DNA of 64,000 nt from Hydrocarboniphaga daqingensis (GTDB lineage Bacteria; Pseudomonadota; Gammaproteobacteria; Nevskiales; Nevskiaceae), in the NCBI RefSeq assembly GCF_900129825.1, contig NZ_FQWZ01000008.1, forward strand, positions 161,001-225,000, in the 5' to 3' direction. The notes below the pieces were generated by a model that was not told the DNA's origin, searched no databases, and was given only the letters and a program-made list of their open reading frames with translations. Made by a program: the position numbers and the translations under genes. Shown here piece after piece: positions 51,763 through 62,353 of the stretch. The stretch's first letter is position 1, and each line of letters opens with the position of its first letter.

Positions 51763-53004
51763 TCAGTCGATGAACAGCGTTGCCGGATGTTCGAGTCGCC
51801 CGCGTATCGCCTGGATAAAGCTGGCTGCATCCCAGCCATCGACGATGCGGTGATCGAAAGAGGACGACAGGTTCATCATCAAACGCGGTAACACGCTGCC
51901 GTTGCGGATCATCGGTCGCTCGACCATTTTATTGACGCCGACGATCGCCACTTCGGGAGCATTGATGACCGGCGTCGTCGTGATGCCGCCCATCGGACCG
52001 AGACTGGTGATCGTGATCGTCGATCCGCTGAGTTCGTCGCGGCGTGCTTTGCCGCTACGCGCTGCCTCGGCCAGTCGGCGAATCTCGGCCGCCATGGCCC
52101 ACAAGTCGAGTTGCTGCGCATCGCGTAACACCGGTACGACCAGACCCTGTGGAGTTTGCGTCGCGATACCGACATGGACGGCGCGATGCTGATGCAGCAC
52201 GCCCGCTTCGTCGTCGTAGCGGGAATTGATTTGCGGAAAGTCCTTGCGGACCTGTACCAGCGCCTTGATCAGAAACGGCAGCAGCGTCAGCTTGCCTCGT
52301 GCGGCACCGTGTTGCTGGTTCAGATGCTGTCGCAAGCTTTCGAGTTCGGTGACGTCGAGTTCTTCGACATAGCTGAAGTGCGGGACGCGTTGCATCGTGC
52401 GCTGCATCGTTTCCGCGATGCGGCGTCGCAAGCCGACGATGCGGATCGATTCCACGTCGCCGGTCGTGGCTGGTGTCGGTGATGGGCGGGTGTCGACCCT
52501 GTCGTGTCGATCGTCGCCGCCAGCCACTGGAAGATCGTCGAGCCGGATGCGACCACGCGGCCCGCTGCCGCGGATCTGGGCGAGATCGATCCCAAGCTCA
52601 CGCGCCCGCTTGCGTACGGCTGGCGAGGTCTGCGGTCGATCGGCATCGCGCTGCGGATCGGCCGGGCTGTGGGCCGACGGGGCGGGGATGCCGCTCGCCT
52701 GCGGCAGAGACATTGTCGCATTCGTCTGGCCCGATACGTCGGCCGCTGCCGTATCGCCGGCAAAGTCGGTTTCAATTTCGACCAGCACGCCGCCGACGGC
52801 GATCTTGTCGCCGACCGCGCCGCGCAATGCGACGACGACGCCAGCCACCGGCGAGGGAATTTCGACGGCCGCCTTGTCGGTCAGCATGTCGACCAGCGCT
52901 TGGTCTTCGCTGACCTGCTGACCGGTGGTCACGCGCCACGCGGCGATCTCGCATTCGGCGATGCCTTCGCCGATGTCGGGCAGCTTGAATTGATAAAGCG
53001 CCAT
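51763..53004 (-). CDS. bkdB: Branched-chain 2-oxoacid dehydrogenase E2 (dihydrolipoamide acyltransferase)
   Basis: 413 residues of the lipoamide acyltransferase core. The single lipoyl domain begins FKLPDIGEGIAECEIAAW with the lipoyl lysine Lys44 in DMLTDKAAVEIPSP. After an Ala/Pro linker comes the E1/E3-binding domain (VRKRARELGIDLAQI and GRIRLDDL), then the catalytic domain ending SSFDHRIVDGWDAASFIQAI, with the DHRxxDG catalytic His. It transfers branched acyl groups to CoA in Leu/Ile/Val catabolism. It is the last gene of E1alpha-E1beta-E2, 1 nt after E1beta. The lipoamide dehydrogenase (E3) is not adjacent and must be encoded elsewhere. Confidence 0.93.
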   Translation of the reverse strand: MALYQFKLPDIGEGIAECEIAAWRVTTGQQVSEDQALVDMLTDKAAVEIPSPVAGVVVALRGAVGDKIAVGGVLVEIETDFAGDTAAADVSGQTNATMSLPQASGIPAPSAHSPADPQRDADRPQTSPAVRKRARELGIDLAQIRGSGPRGRIRLDDLPVAGGDDRHDRVDTRPSPTPATTGDVESIRIVGLRRRIAETMQRTMQRVPHFSYVEELDVTELESLRQHLNQQHGAARGKLTLLPFLIKALVQVRKDFPQINSRYDDEAGVLHQHRAVHVGIATQTPQGLVVPVLRDAQQLDLWAMAAEIRRLAEAARSGKARRDELSGSTITITSLGPMGGITTTPVINAPEVAIVGVNKMVERPMIRNGSVLPRLMMNLSSSFDHRIVDGWDAASFIQAIRGRLEHPATLFID

Positions 53005-53005
53005 A

Positions 53006-54019
53006 TCAAGCCTCCAGCGTGCGTTGCAGGGCTTTGATCACGCGGGCCGGCCCGGGGAAATACGCCCATTCGAGCGCATGCGGGTAGGGCGTATCCCAGC
53101 CGGTGACGCGCTCGATCGGTGCCTCCAGGCACCAGAAGCAATGCTCCTGGACGACGGCGACCAGTTCGGCACCAAAGCCGCAGGTTCGCGTCGCTTCGTG
53201 GACGACGATGCAGCGCCCCGTTTTGCTGACCGACTCGACGATCGTGTCCAGATCCAGTGGCAGCAGCGAGCGCAGGTCGATCACTTCGGCGTCGATGCCC
53301 GCTTCGGCCACGGCGGCGAGGCAGACGTGAACCATCGTGCCGTAGCTGAGCACGGTAATGCGTCGGCCGGGCCGCACGATCGCCGCCTTGCCGAGCGGGA
53401 TGCGGTAGTAGTCGTCCGGTACTTCGCCCATCGGGTGCTTGGCCCAGGGCGTCAGCGGCCGATCGTGGTGGCCGTCGAACGGGCCGTTGTAGATACGCTT
53501 GGGTTCGAAGAACACGACGGGATCGTCGTCTTCGATCGCCGCAATCAGCAGCCCCTTGGCGTCGTAGGGATTCGACGGTACGACGGTCTTCAGTCCGCAG
53601 ACGTGGGTGAAAATGCTCTCCGGGCTCTGGCTATGCGTCTGCCCGCCGAAGATGCCGCCGCCCGACGGCGCGCGCACCGTCAGTGGTGCATGAAACTCGC
53701 CGCCGCTGCGGTAGCGTAGCCGCGCGGCTTCGGATACCAGCTGGTCGAAAGCCGGGTAGATGTAGTCGGCGAACTGGATTTCGGCCACCGGCCGCAAACC
53801 GTAGACGCCCATGCCGATGGCCGTACCCATGATGCCGGCCTCGGAAATCGGGGAATCGAACACCCGATGATGTCCATACTTCTTCTGCAGCCCGGCCGTG
53901 CAGCGGAAGACGCCGCCGAAATAGCCGACGTCCTCGCCAAACACGACGACGCTGTCGTCGCGCTGCATCATCGTGTCGAGCGCCGAGTTGATCGCCTGGA
54001 TCATGTTCATCGCGGACAT
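53006..54019 (-). CDS. bkdA2: Branched-chain 2-oxoacid dehydrogenase E1 beta subunit
   Basis: 337 residues of the transketolase-like beta subunit. MIQAINSALDTMMQRDDSVVVFGEDVGYFGGVFRCTAGL, PISEAGIMGTAIGMGVYGLRPVAEIQFADYIYPAFDQLVSEAARLRYRSGGEF and the GGIFGGQTHSQSPES loop near the active site are the family features. VLSYGTMVHVCLAA and EVIDLRSLLPLD start the C-terminal domain. It forms the thiamine-diphosphate heterotetramer with the E1alpha gene, 3 nt upstream. The symbol follows Pseudomonas bkd naming. The substrate is inferred from the E1alpha/E1beta/E2 set and the divergent Lrp-type regulator. Confidence 0.93.
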   Translation of the reverse strand: MSAMNMIQAINSALDTMMQRDDSVVVFGEDVGYFGGVFRCTAGLQKKYGHHRVFDSPISEAGIMGTAIGMGVYGLRPVAEIQFADYIYPAFDQLVSEAARLRYRSGGEFHAPLTVRAPSGGGIFGGQTHSQSPESIFTHVCGLKTVVPSNPYDAKGLLIAAIEDDDPVVFFEPKRIYNGPFDGHHDRPLTPWAKHPMGEVPDDYYRIPLGKAAIVRPGRRITVLSYGTMVHVCLAAVAEAGIDAEVIDLRSLLPLDLDTIVESVSKTGRCIVVHEATRTCGFGAELVAVVQEHCFWCLEAPIERVTGWDTPYPHALEWAYFPGPARVIKALQRTLEA

Positions 54020-54022
54020 GGC

Positions 54023-55863
<1,841 letters not shown>

Positions 55864-55896
55864 GCCGCCAGCGCGTGTGGCGATACAGGGCGAAGA

Positions 55897-57222
55897 TCAG
55901 TCGTGCCGCAGCTCTTCGAGGCTGCGGTTGATACGCAGCGCCAGCAGCGTGCCGATCGCACCTGACAGCATGTACAGGCCGACGTAGCCGACGCCGAAGC
56001 GCGAGGTGATGCCGAGCGCGACCAGCGGCGCGAAGCCGGCGCCGATCAGCCATCCCAGGTCGGAAGTAAGCAGCGCGCCGCTGTAGCGGAAGCGCGGGGC
56101 GAAGCTGGAATTCACGGCGCCCGCGGCCTGCGCATGAGAGAAGCCGAGCAGCGCGAAGCCGACCAGAATGAACAGATAGGCGCCAGTGTTGGTGCCGTGC
56201 GAAAACACCGGCAGCATGCCGACCAGGCTGAAGATCGCAATCAGCACCGCGCCGACGCCGAGCGTCGTGCGCCGGCCGATCCGGTCGGCGACCAATCCCG
56301 AGATCAGCATGGTCACGATCGCGATCGCCGCGCCGGCCATCTGCACCAGCAGATATTCGAAGACCGATTCCTGGGTAAACAGCGTGACCCACGACAGCGG
56401 GAACACCGTGACCATGTGGAACAGCGCGTAGCTGGCCAGCGGGGCGAAGGCGCCCAACAGGATGTTCGCGCCTTGGGTCTTGAGCAGCTCGCCAACCGGT
56501 GAGGGCACCAGTTCGCGGGTCTTCAGCAGCTCGGAGAACTCCGGCGTCGCCACCAGGCGAAGCCGGGCGAACAAGGCCACGACGTTGATCGCGAACGCGA
56601 CGTAGAACGGATAGCGCCAGCCCCAGGTGTTGAAGTCGGCGGGTGCCAGGCTGGTGTACAGATAGGCGAACAGGCCGGCGGCCAGCAAGAAGCCAAGCGG
56701 CGCGCCCAGCTGGGGGATCATCGCGTACCAGCCACGCTTCTTTTCCGGCGCGTTCAGCGCCAGCAGCGACGGCAGGCCGTCCCAGCTGCCGCCCAGGGCG
56801 ATGCCCTGGCCGATACGAAACAAGGCCAGCAGCACGATCGAGTAGTGGCCGATGTCGTCGTAGCGCGGCAGGAACGCGATACCGGCCGTCGAAGTGCCGA
56901 GCATGAACAGCGCGATCGTCAGCTTGCTGCCGCGGCCGTACCAGTCGTAGATCAGGCGGAACAGCGCCGAGCCGACCGGGCGGGCGACGAACGCCAGCGA
57001 GAAGATCGCGAACGAATACAAGGTGGCATCGAGCGGCTGGGCGAACGGGAAGCACACCGCCGGGAACACCAGCACCGACGCCAGGCCGAACACGAAGAAG
57101 TCGAAGAACTCCGACAGGCGACCGATGACGACGCCGATCGCGATCTCGCTCGGATGAACCCGGTGCGCGCCGTGGGCGCCGGCAGCCGAGTTGACTTGGG
57201 ATTCGGGGTGGGCGGTGGACAT
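55897..57222 (-). CDS. MFS transporter, metabolite:H+ symporter (MHS) type
   Basis: 441 residues with about 12 hydrophobic segments. MHS-family marks: EIAIGVVIGRLSEFFDFFVFGLASVLVFPAVCFP, FSLAFVARPVGSALFRLIYDWYGRGSKL (the loop 2-3 RxxG motif) and FRIGQGIALGGSWDGLPSLLALNAPEKKRGWYAMIPQLGAPLGFL, then MLISGLVADRIGRRTTLG. Relatives import small carboxylates, ProP-type osmolytes or citrate. ATG 57222 is used; the frame is open further upstream across the cyoA promoter region. It is convergent with bkdR and divergent from cyoA. Branched-chain substrates would fit the neighbourhood, but that is only a guess. Confidence 0.9.
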   Translation of the reverse strand: MSTAHPESQVNSAAGAHGAHRVHPSEIAIGVVIGRLSEFFDFFVFGLASVLVFPAVCFPFAQPLDATLYSFAIFSLAFVARPVGSALFRLIYDWYGRGSKLTIALFMLGTSTAGIAFLPRYDDIGHYSIVLLALFRIGQGIALGGSWDGLPSLLALNAPEKKRGWYAMIPQLGAPLGFLLAAGLFAYLYTSLAPADFNTWGWRYPFYVAFAINVVALFARLRLVATPEFSELLKTRELVPSPVGELLKTQGANILLGAFAPLASYALFHMVTVFPLSWVTLFTQESVFEYLLVQMAGAAIAIVTMLISGLVADRIGRRTTLGVGAVLIAIFSLVGMLPVFSHGTNTGAYLFILVGFALLGFSHAQAAGAVNSSFAPRFRYSGALLTSDLGWLIGAGFAPLVALGITSRFGVGYVGLYMLSGAIGTLLALRINRSLEELRHD

Positions 57223-57298
57223 GCTGCTGTAGGCCTCTGCGTAGGGTGGCGCACTGTACCGGCCTGCACCTTCGCACGGCCGGACCCGGACGACGATA

Positions 57299-57311
57299 GG
57301 ACAAAACGTCC
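57299..57311. promoter_or_regulatory. GGAC-N5-GTCC inverted repeat upstream of cyoA
   Basis: GGACAAAACGTCC is a small dyad 50 nt before the cyoA start, in the divergent gap with the MHS transporter. It may be an operator, perhaps for the RegA-type regulator encoded at the end of the operon, but this is only a position-based suggestion. Confidence 0.3.
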
Positions 57312-57361
57312 AATCGCGCGCAGGGAGGCGTCTCCTTACAGTCGCTACTCCCAAAGACCCG

Positions 57362-58444
57362 ATGCGATTGGCCATGCTCGTCAGAATGCTGCCCAAACTG
57401 CTCCTTCCCGTACTGGCCCTGCTGCTGGCCGGCTGCGAAACCGTGGTCATGAGCCCGTCGGGCGACGTCGCGGTCCAGCAACGCAACCTGATCGTTGCTT
57501 CGACGATCCTGATGCTGCTGATCATCGTGCCGGTCATCGCGCTGACGCTGTTCTTTGCCTGGCGCTACCGCGCGTCGAACACCGACGCTCCCTACGACCC
57601 GGAGTGGAACCACTCGACCGCCCTTGAGCTGGTGATCTGGTCGGCGCCACTGCTGATCATCATCGCGCTCGGTGCGCTGACCTGGATCGGCACGCACACG
57701 CTGGATCCGTACCGCCCGCTGGATCGGATCGAAGCGGGTCGTCCGCTGGCGCCCGACGCCAAGACGCTGAAGGTGCAGGTCGTCGCGATGGATTGGAAGT
57801 GGCTGTTCCTCTATCCCGACTACGGCGTCGCCAGCGTCAACGAGCTGGCCGCACCGGTCGACATGCCGATTCAGTTCCAGATCACGGCGTCGACGGTGAT
57901 GAACTCATTCTTCATCCCGGCGCTCGCGGGCCAGATCTACGCGATGCCCGGCATGCAGACCGAACTCAACGCGGTGATCAACCGCGCGGGCGACTTCGAA
58001 GGCTTCTCGGCCAACTACAGCGGCGCGGGCTTCTCCGGCATGCGCTTCCGCTTCAAGGCACTCGATGCGGCCGGCTTCGACGCGTGGATCGCCAAGGCGC
58101 GTGCCGAAGGCGGCTCGCTGCAGCGCGAAGACTATCTGCAGCTTGAAAAGCCCAGCGAGCGCGACCCAGTGCGCTGGTACGCCAACGTCCCGGCCGACTT
58201 GTACCCGGCCATCCTGAACATGTGTGTCGAGAAGACCAAGATGTGCATGAGCGAGATGATGGCCATCGACGCCAACGGCGGCATGGGCAAGGAAGGCTTG
58301 TTCAATGTGTCGCACTTGATCTACGACCAGCCGCGTGCGCGCGGAGCGCACGCCACGATCAAGGGCAAGGATTACGTGTCCGCACTGTGCCCCGTTCCGG
58401 GCGCCCCCGCACCGAGCGAGCACGCTGCTCGCCTGGCTCCTTAA
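57362..58444 (+). CDS. cyoA: Cytochrome bo3 quinol oxidase subunit II
   Basis: 360 residues. A lipobox (LLLAGC25) anchors the N terminus, then two transmembrane helices (IVASTILMLLIIVPVIALTL and ALELVIWSAPLLIIIALGAL) and the periplasmic cupredoxin-like domain (VQVVAMDWKWLFLYPDYGVA, STVMNSFFIPALAGQIYAMPGMQTEL). The CuA ligands of cytochrome c oxidases are absent, as in quinol oxidases, and the SANYSGAGFSGMRFRF region replaces CSELCG. It has a longer C-terminal tail with LNMCVEKTKMCMSEMMAID. It is the first gene of cyoABCD-SURF1-regBA, with a weak ribosome site. Confidence 0.95.
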   Translation: MRLAMLVRMLPKLLLPVLALLLAGCETVVMSPSGDVAVQQRNLIVASTILMLLIIVPVIALTLFFAWRYRASNTDAPYDPEWNHSTALELVIWSAPLLIIIALGALTWIGTHTLDPYRPLDRIEAGRPLAPDAKTLKVQVVAMDWKWLFLYPDYGVASVNELAAPVDMPIQFQITASTVMNSFFIPALAGQIYAMPGMQTELNAVINRAGDFEGFSANYSGAGFSGMRFRFKALDAAGFDAWIAKARAEGGSLQREDYLQLEKPSERDPVRWYANVPADLYPAILNMCVEKTKMCMSEMMAIDANGGMGKEGLFNVSHLIYDQPRARGAHATIKGKDYVSALCPVPGAPAPSEHAARLAP

Positions 58445-58489
58445 GCCGGACTGCCCGGCAACTCCTACGCAACGCCGCGAGAACCGACG

Positions 58490-60496
58490 ATGCACGAAGA
58501 ACGTTCACAACTGATGCAGACCTTGTTCGGTCGCCTGAGTCTTGAGGCGATCCCGTACCACGAGCCGATCCTGCTGGCGACGTTTGCCGTTGCAGCGCTG
58601 CTCGGCGGCAGCCTGTTCGGCTACGTCACGTATCAGCGCAAATGGGGTTATCTGTACCGCGAGTGGTTCTGCAGCATCGACCACAAGAAGATCGGCATCA
58701 TGTACATGGTGCTTGGCATCGTGATGCTGATTCGCGGCTTTGCCGACGCGATCATGATGCGCTTGCAGCAGGCGATCGCGTTCGGCGATGCGGCCGGTTA
58801 TTTGCCGCCGCATCACTACGACCAGATCTTCACGGCCCACGGCGTGATCATGATCTTCTTCGTTGCGATGCCGCTGATCACCGGCTTGATGAACTACATC
58901 GTGCCGCTGCAGATCGGCGCACGTGACGTTGCGTTCCCGTTCCTGAACAACTTCAGCTTCTGGATGACCTCGGCCGGTGCCGCGCTGGTCATGGTGTCGC
59001 TGTTCATCGGTGAATTCGCCAAGACTGGCTGGCTTGCATACCCACCGCTGTCGGGTGTCGCGTACAGCCCGGACGTCGGCGTCGACTACTACATATGGTC
59101 GCTACAGATCGCCGGCGTCGGAACCTTGCTATCGGGCGTCAACCTGCTGGCGACGATCGTCAAGATGCGCGCGCCCGGCATGACGCTGATGAAGATGCCG
59201 ATCTTCACGTGGACCGCGCTGTGCACCAACGTGCTGATCGTCGCCGCGTTCCCGGTGCTGACCGCCGTGTTGGTGCTGCTGTCGCTGGACCGCTATGTCG
59301 GCACCGCGTTCTTCACGAACGACTTCGGCGGCAACCCGATGATGTACGTGAACCTGATCTGGATCTGGGGTCACCCAGAGGTCTACATCCTGATCCTGCC
59401 GGTGTTCGGCGTGTTCTCCGAGGTGGTGTCGACGTTCTCGCGCAAGCGTCTGTTCGGCTACGCGTCGATGGTCTACGCCACGGTCGTGATCACTATCCTG
59501 TCGTACCTGGTGTGGCTGCACCACTTCTTCACGATGGGCTCGGGTGCCAGCGTCAATTCGTTCTTCGGCATCACGACGATGATCATCTCGATCCCGACCG
59601 GCGCGAAGATCTTCAACTGGCTGTTCACAATGTACCGTGGCCGCATCCAGTTCGAAGTGCCGATGCTGTGGACGATCGGCTTCATGGTGACCTTCGTCGT
59701 CGGTGGTATGACCGGCGTGCTGCTGGCGGTGCCGCCGGCTGACTTCGTGCTGCACAACAGCCTGTTCCTGATCGCGCACTTCCATAACGTGATCATCGGC
59801 GGCGTCGTGTTCGGCGTGTTTGCCGGCATCAACTTCTGGTTCCCGAAGGCCACCGGCTTCAAGCTCGATCCGTTCTGGGGCAAGACCTCGTTCTGGTTCT
59901 GGTTCGTTGGCTTCTGGTTCGCGTTCATGCCGCTGTACGTGCTCGGCCTGATGGGCGTCACCCGCCGCCTCAGCCACTTCGACGACCCGAGCCTGCAGAT
60001 CTGGTTCCAGATCGCGGCCTTCGGCGCCGTGCTGATCCTGTTCGGTATCGTCGCCTTCCTGGTGCAGATCTACGTCAGCATCCGTGACCGCGAGAAACTG
60101 CGCGATCACACGGGCGACCCATGGGGCGGCCGCACGCTGGAATGGAGCACCTCGTCGCCGCCGCCGGACTACAACTTCGCGTTCACGCCGGTCGTACGTG
60201 AGCAGGACGCCTGGTGGGACATGAAGGCGCGTGGTCACCAGCGTCCGCTGCAGGGCTACCTGCCGATCCATATGCCCAAGAGCACCGGCGCTGGGCTGCT
60301 GCTGGCTGGCTTGAGCGCGGTGTGCGGCTTCGCGTTCATCTGGCACATCTGGTGGCTCGTGGTGGCGTCGTTCGTCGCGCTGATCGGTTCGGCGATCGCG
60401 CACACGTTCAACTACAACCGCGACTTCTACATCCCGGCCGACGTGGTGACCCGCGTCGAAAACGAACGCACGCGCCTGTTGGCGCAGCAGGGCTGA
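58490..60496 (+). CDS. cyoB: Cytochrome bo3 quinol oxidase subunit I
   Basis: 668-residue heme-copper oxidase core with about 15 membrane helices. [37 protein letters not shown] carries the first heme b His. [22 protein letters not shown] has the CuB His and the His-Tyr cross-link. [14 protein letters not shown] gives the two other CuB His residues, and the [13 protein letters not shown] helix binds both hemes. Proton channel and quinone-site residues lie in [14 protein letters not shown]. It catalyses ubiquinol oxidation and O2 reduction with proton pumping. It lies 45 nt after cyoA. Confidence 0.98.
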   Translation: MHEERSQLMQTLFGRLSLEAIPYHEPILLATFAVAALLGGSLFGYVTYQRKWGYLYREWFCSIDHKKIGIMYMVLGIVMLIRGFADAIMMRLQQAIAFGDAAGYLPPHHYDQIFTAHGVIMIFFVAMPLITGLMNYIVPLQIGARDVAFPFLNNFSFWMTSAGAALVMVSLFIGEFAKTGWLAYPPLSGVAYSPDVGVDYYIWSLQIAGVGTLLSGVNLLATIVKMRAPGMTLMKMPIFTWTALCTNVLIVAAFPVLTAVLVLLSLDRYVGTAFFTNDFGGNPMMYVNLIWIWGHPEVYILILPVFGVFSEVVSTFSRKRLFGYASMVYATVVITILSYLVWLHHFFTMGSGASVNSFFGITTMIISIPTGAKIFNWLFTMYRGRIQFEVPMLWTIGFMVTFVVGGMTGVLLAVPPADFVLHNSLFLIAHFHNVIIGGVVFGVFAGINFWFPKATGFKLDPFWGKTSFWFWFVGFWFAFMPLYVLGLMGVTRRLSHFDDPSLQIWFQIAAFGAVLILFGIVAFLVQIYVSIRDREKLRDHTGDPWGGRTLEWSTSSPPPDYNFAFTPVVREQDAWWDMKARGHQRPLQGYLPIHMPKSTGAGLLLAGLSAVCGFAFIWHIWWLVVASFVALIGSAIAHTFNYNRDFYIPADVVTRVENERTRLLAQQG

Positions 60497-60499
60497 TCC

Positions 60500-61132
60500 A
60501 TGGCACATAGCGCAACTCAGGCTCTCGGCACCGCCGACACGAGCGGTTTCTATGACCTCAGAGGCGAGCATCATCCCGAGAACGGGACGATGCTCGGCTT
60601 CTGGCTGTACTTGATGAGCGACTGCTTGGTCTTCGCCGTACTGTTTGCGATGTACGGCGTCGTCGGCGGCAGCTACGCGGCGGGTCCGAGCCCCAAGGAC
60701 CTGTTCGACTTGCCGCTGGTCGCCGTCAATACCTCGATGCTGCTGTTCTCGTCGATCACCTACGGCTTTGCGATGCTGGAAATGCAGCGCAACCGGCAGA
60801 GCGCGACGCTGCTGTGGCTGGCGGTAACCGGGCTGTTCGGCGTGGCGTTTGTCAGCCTCGAAATCTATGAGTTCCTGCACTTGATTCACGAGGGCGCCGG
60901 CCCGCAGCGCAGCGCGTTCCTGTCGGCGTTCTTCACGCTGGTCGGCACTCACGGCCTGCACGTCAGCTTCGGCATCATCTGGCTGATCACGCTGATGGTG
61001 CAGGTGACGCGCCGCGGCCTCAGCGTCGAGAACCGTCGCCGGCTGAACTGCCTGAGCCTGTTCTGGCACTTCCTCGACGTGGTATGGATCGGCGTGTTTA
61101 CCTTTGTCTATCTGATGGGAGTGCTGCGATGA
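60500..61132 (+). CDS. cyoC: Cytochrome bo3 quinol oxidase subunit III
   Basis: 210 residues with five membrane helices. [86 protein letters not shown] and [30 protein letters not shown] match CyoC/CoxC type III subunits, with the conserved Glu and His residues. It lies 3 nt after cyoB; its stop overlaps cyoD by 4 nt (ATGA). Confidence 0.97.
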   Translation: MAHSATQALGTADTSGFYDLRGEHHPENGTMLGFWLYLMSDCLVFAVLFAMYGVVGGSYAAGPSPKDLFDLPLVAVNTSMLLFSSITYGFAMLEMQRNRQSATLLWLAVTGLFGVAFVSLEIYEFLHLIHEGAGPQRSAFLSAFFTLVGTHGLHVSFGIIWLITLMVQVTRRGLSVENRRRLNCLSLFWHFLDVVWIGVFTFVYLMGVLR

Positions 61133-61542
61133 GCGCTGCTGCTGACCACGATGCACATCACGCGGACGAACGCCACGTCCACAGTCACGACCATGGCCAT
61201 GATGACGGCGCGGGCCACGGGACGTTTAAGGGCTACATGACCGGCTTCGTGCTGTCGGTGATCCTGACGGCGATCCCGTTCTGGCTGGTTATGGGCGGCG
61301 TGTTCGACAACAAGCAAACCACCACGCTGTTGATTCTGGCGTTTGGTGCCGTGCAGATTCTGGTGCACATGGTTTACTTCCTGCACATGAACACCAGCTC
61401 CGAAGGCGGCTGGAACATGCTGGCGCTGATCTTCACCGTGGTATTGGTCGTGATCACGCTGAGTGGCTCGCTGTGGGTGATGTACCACATGAACACCAAC
61501 ATGATGCCGATGTCGGTGCATGACATGCGCAACATGCCCTAA
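61129..61542 (+). CDS. cyoD: Cytochrome bo3 quinol oxidase subunit IV with His-rich N terminus
   Basis: 137 residues, longer than the roughly 110 of E. coli CyoD. Residues 6-30 carry nine His with Asp/Glu ([20 protein letters not shown]). Three membrane helices follow: [42 protein letters not shown] and [20 protein letters not shown]. The C-terminal tail is rich in Met and His ([20 protein letters not shown]). The last feature is partly shared by other CyoD proteins I recall; the His run looks distinctive. A metal-binding, perhaps copper-delivery, role for the termini is inference. It overlaps cyoC by 4 nt and SURF1 by 1 nt. Confidence 0.95.
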   Translation: MSAAADHDAHHADERHVHSHDHGHDDGAGHGTFKGYMTGFVLSVILTAIPFWLVMGGVFDNKQTTTLLILAFGAVQILVHMVYFLHMNTSSEGGWNMLALIFTVVLVVITLSGSLWVMYHMNTNMMPMSVHDMRNMP

Positions 61543-62312
61543 TGAGCGCCAAGGCCCGTCACGATGCAGCGCCGCGATCACGGTCCGTGCTGTTCGTGCT
61601 GGGCCTGCTGTGCATTTCGTTGATGGCCGGGCTGCTGTACCTAGCCACCTGGCAAGTGCAGCGTCGCGCTTGGAAGCTCGACCTGATCGCCCGAGTCGAG
61701 CAGCGGGTTTCGGCAGCCTCAGTGCCCCTGCCGGACGGTACGTCCGCGCGCCGCGATGACGAATATCTAAAGGTCGTCGTCGACGGTCGATGGCTCCGTG
61801 ACCGAGAGGTCCGCGTGCAAGCGGTGACCGTCAAAGGCCCCGGCTTTTGGGTGATGACGCCGCTGCAGGTGCCGGACGGCCGCCTGGTGCTCGTCAACAG
61901 GGGCTTCGTCACGCCGCAATGGTCGGCAGCAGCCGAGCAGCCCGCGTCGATCGATGCGGACGCGCCCGTCCGAGTCACCGGGCTGCTGCGGCTCAGCGAG
62001 CCGGGCGGCGGGTTTCTGCGCGACAACGATGCCGGCGCCCAGCGCTGGTACTCGCGCGACGTTCAGGCCATCGCCTCAGCCCAGGGGCTTCCCCTGGACA
62101 AGCTCAGTCCCTGGTTCGTCGATGCCGATGCCCGCACCAGTCCGTCGGCTGATCCGGCGCTGGGACCGGTTGGCGGGCTGACGGTGCTGCGCTTTCACAA
62201 TAGCCATCTCGTCTATGCGATCACCTGGTATACGCTGGCGCTGATGGTGGCTGCTGCCGGTTGGATGGTCGGCCGCCAGGAATGGAGCCTGCGCCGCCGG
62301 TTGCCGAGCTGA
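61542..62312 (+). CDS. SURF1-family oxidase assembly protein
   Basis: 256 residues with two membrane helices (FVLGLLCISLMAGLLYLATWQ and VYAITWYTLALMVAAAGWMV) flanking the SURF1 extracytoplasmic domain. TWQVQRRAWKLDLIARVEQRV, VVDGRWLRDREVRVQ, VMTPLQVPDGRLVLVNRGFV and WFVDADARTSPSADPALGPVGGLTVLRFHNSHLVYAI are characteristic. SURF1 helps insert heme a into the oxidase core in cytochrome oxidases and is found beside cyo genes in some proteobacteria. The ATG shares one base with the cyoD stop. cyoE (heme o synthase) is not in the window, so SURF1 may serve heme insertion here. Confidence 0.92.
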   Translation: MSAKARHDAAPRSRSVLFVLGLLCISLMAGLLYLATWQVQRRAWKLDLIARVEQRVSAASVPLPDGTSARRDDEYLKVVVDGRWLRDREVRVQAVTVKGPGFWVMTPLQVPDGRLVLVNRGFVTPQWSAAAEQPASIDADAPVRVTGLLRLSEPGGGFLRDNDAGAQRWYSRDVQAIASAQGLPLDKLSPWFVDADARTSPSADPALGPVGGLTVLRFHNSHLVYAITWYTLALMVAAAGWMVGRQEWSLRRRLPS

Positions 62313-62353
62313 GTCGCGGCTGCCGGGGCTCGTCACTCGAGGTCACTGGTCCG

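Noticed and set aside
59129..61156. 675-codon minus-strand open frame antisense to cyoB/cyoC
   Set aside because: It is rich in His, Gln, Arg and Asp with no domain, and is antisense to clear oxidase subunits.
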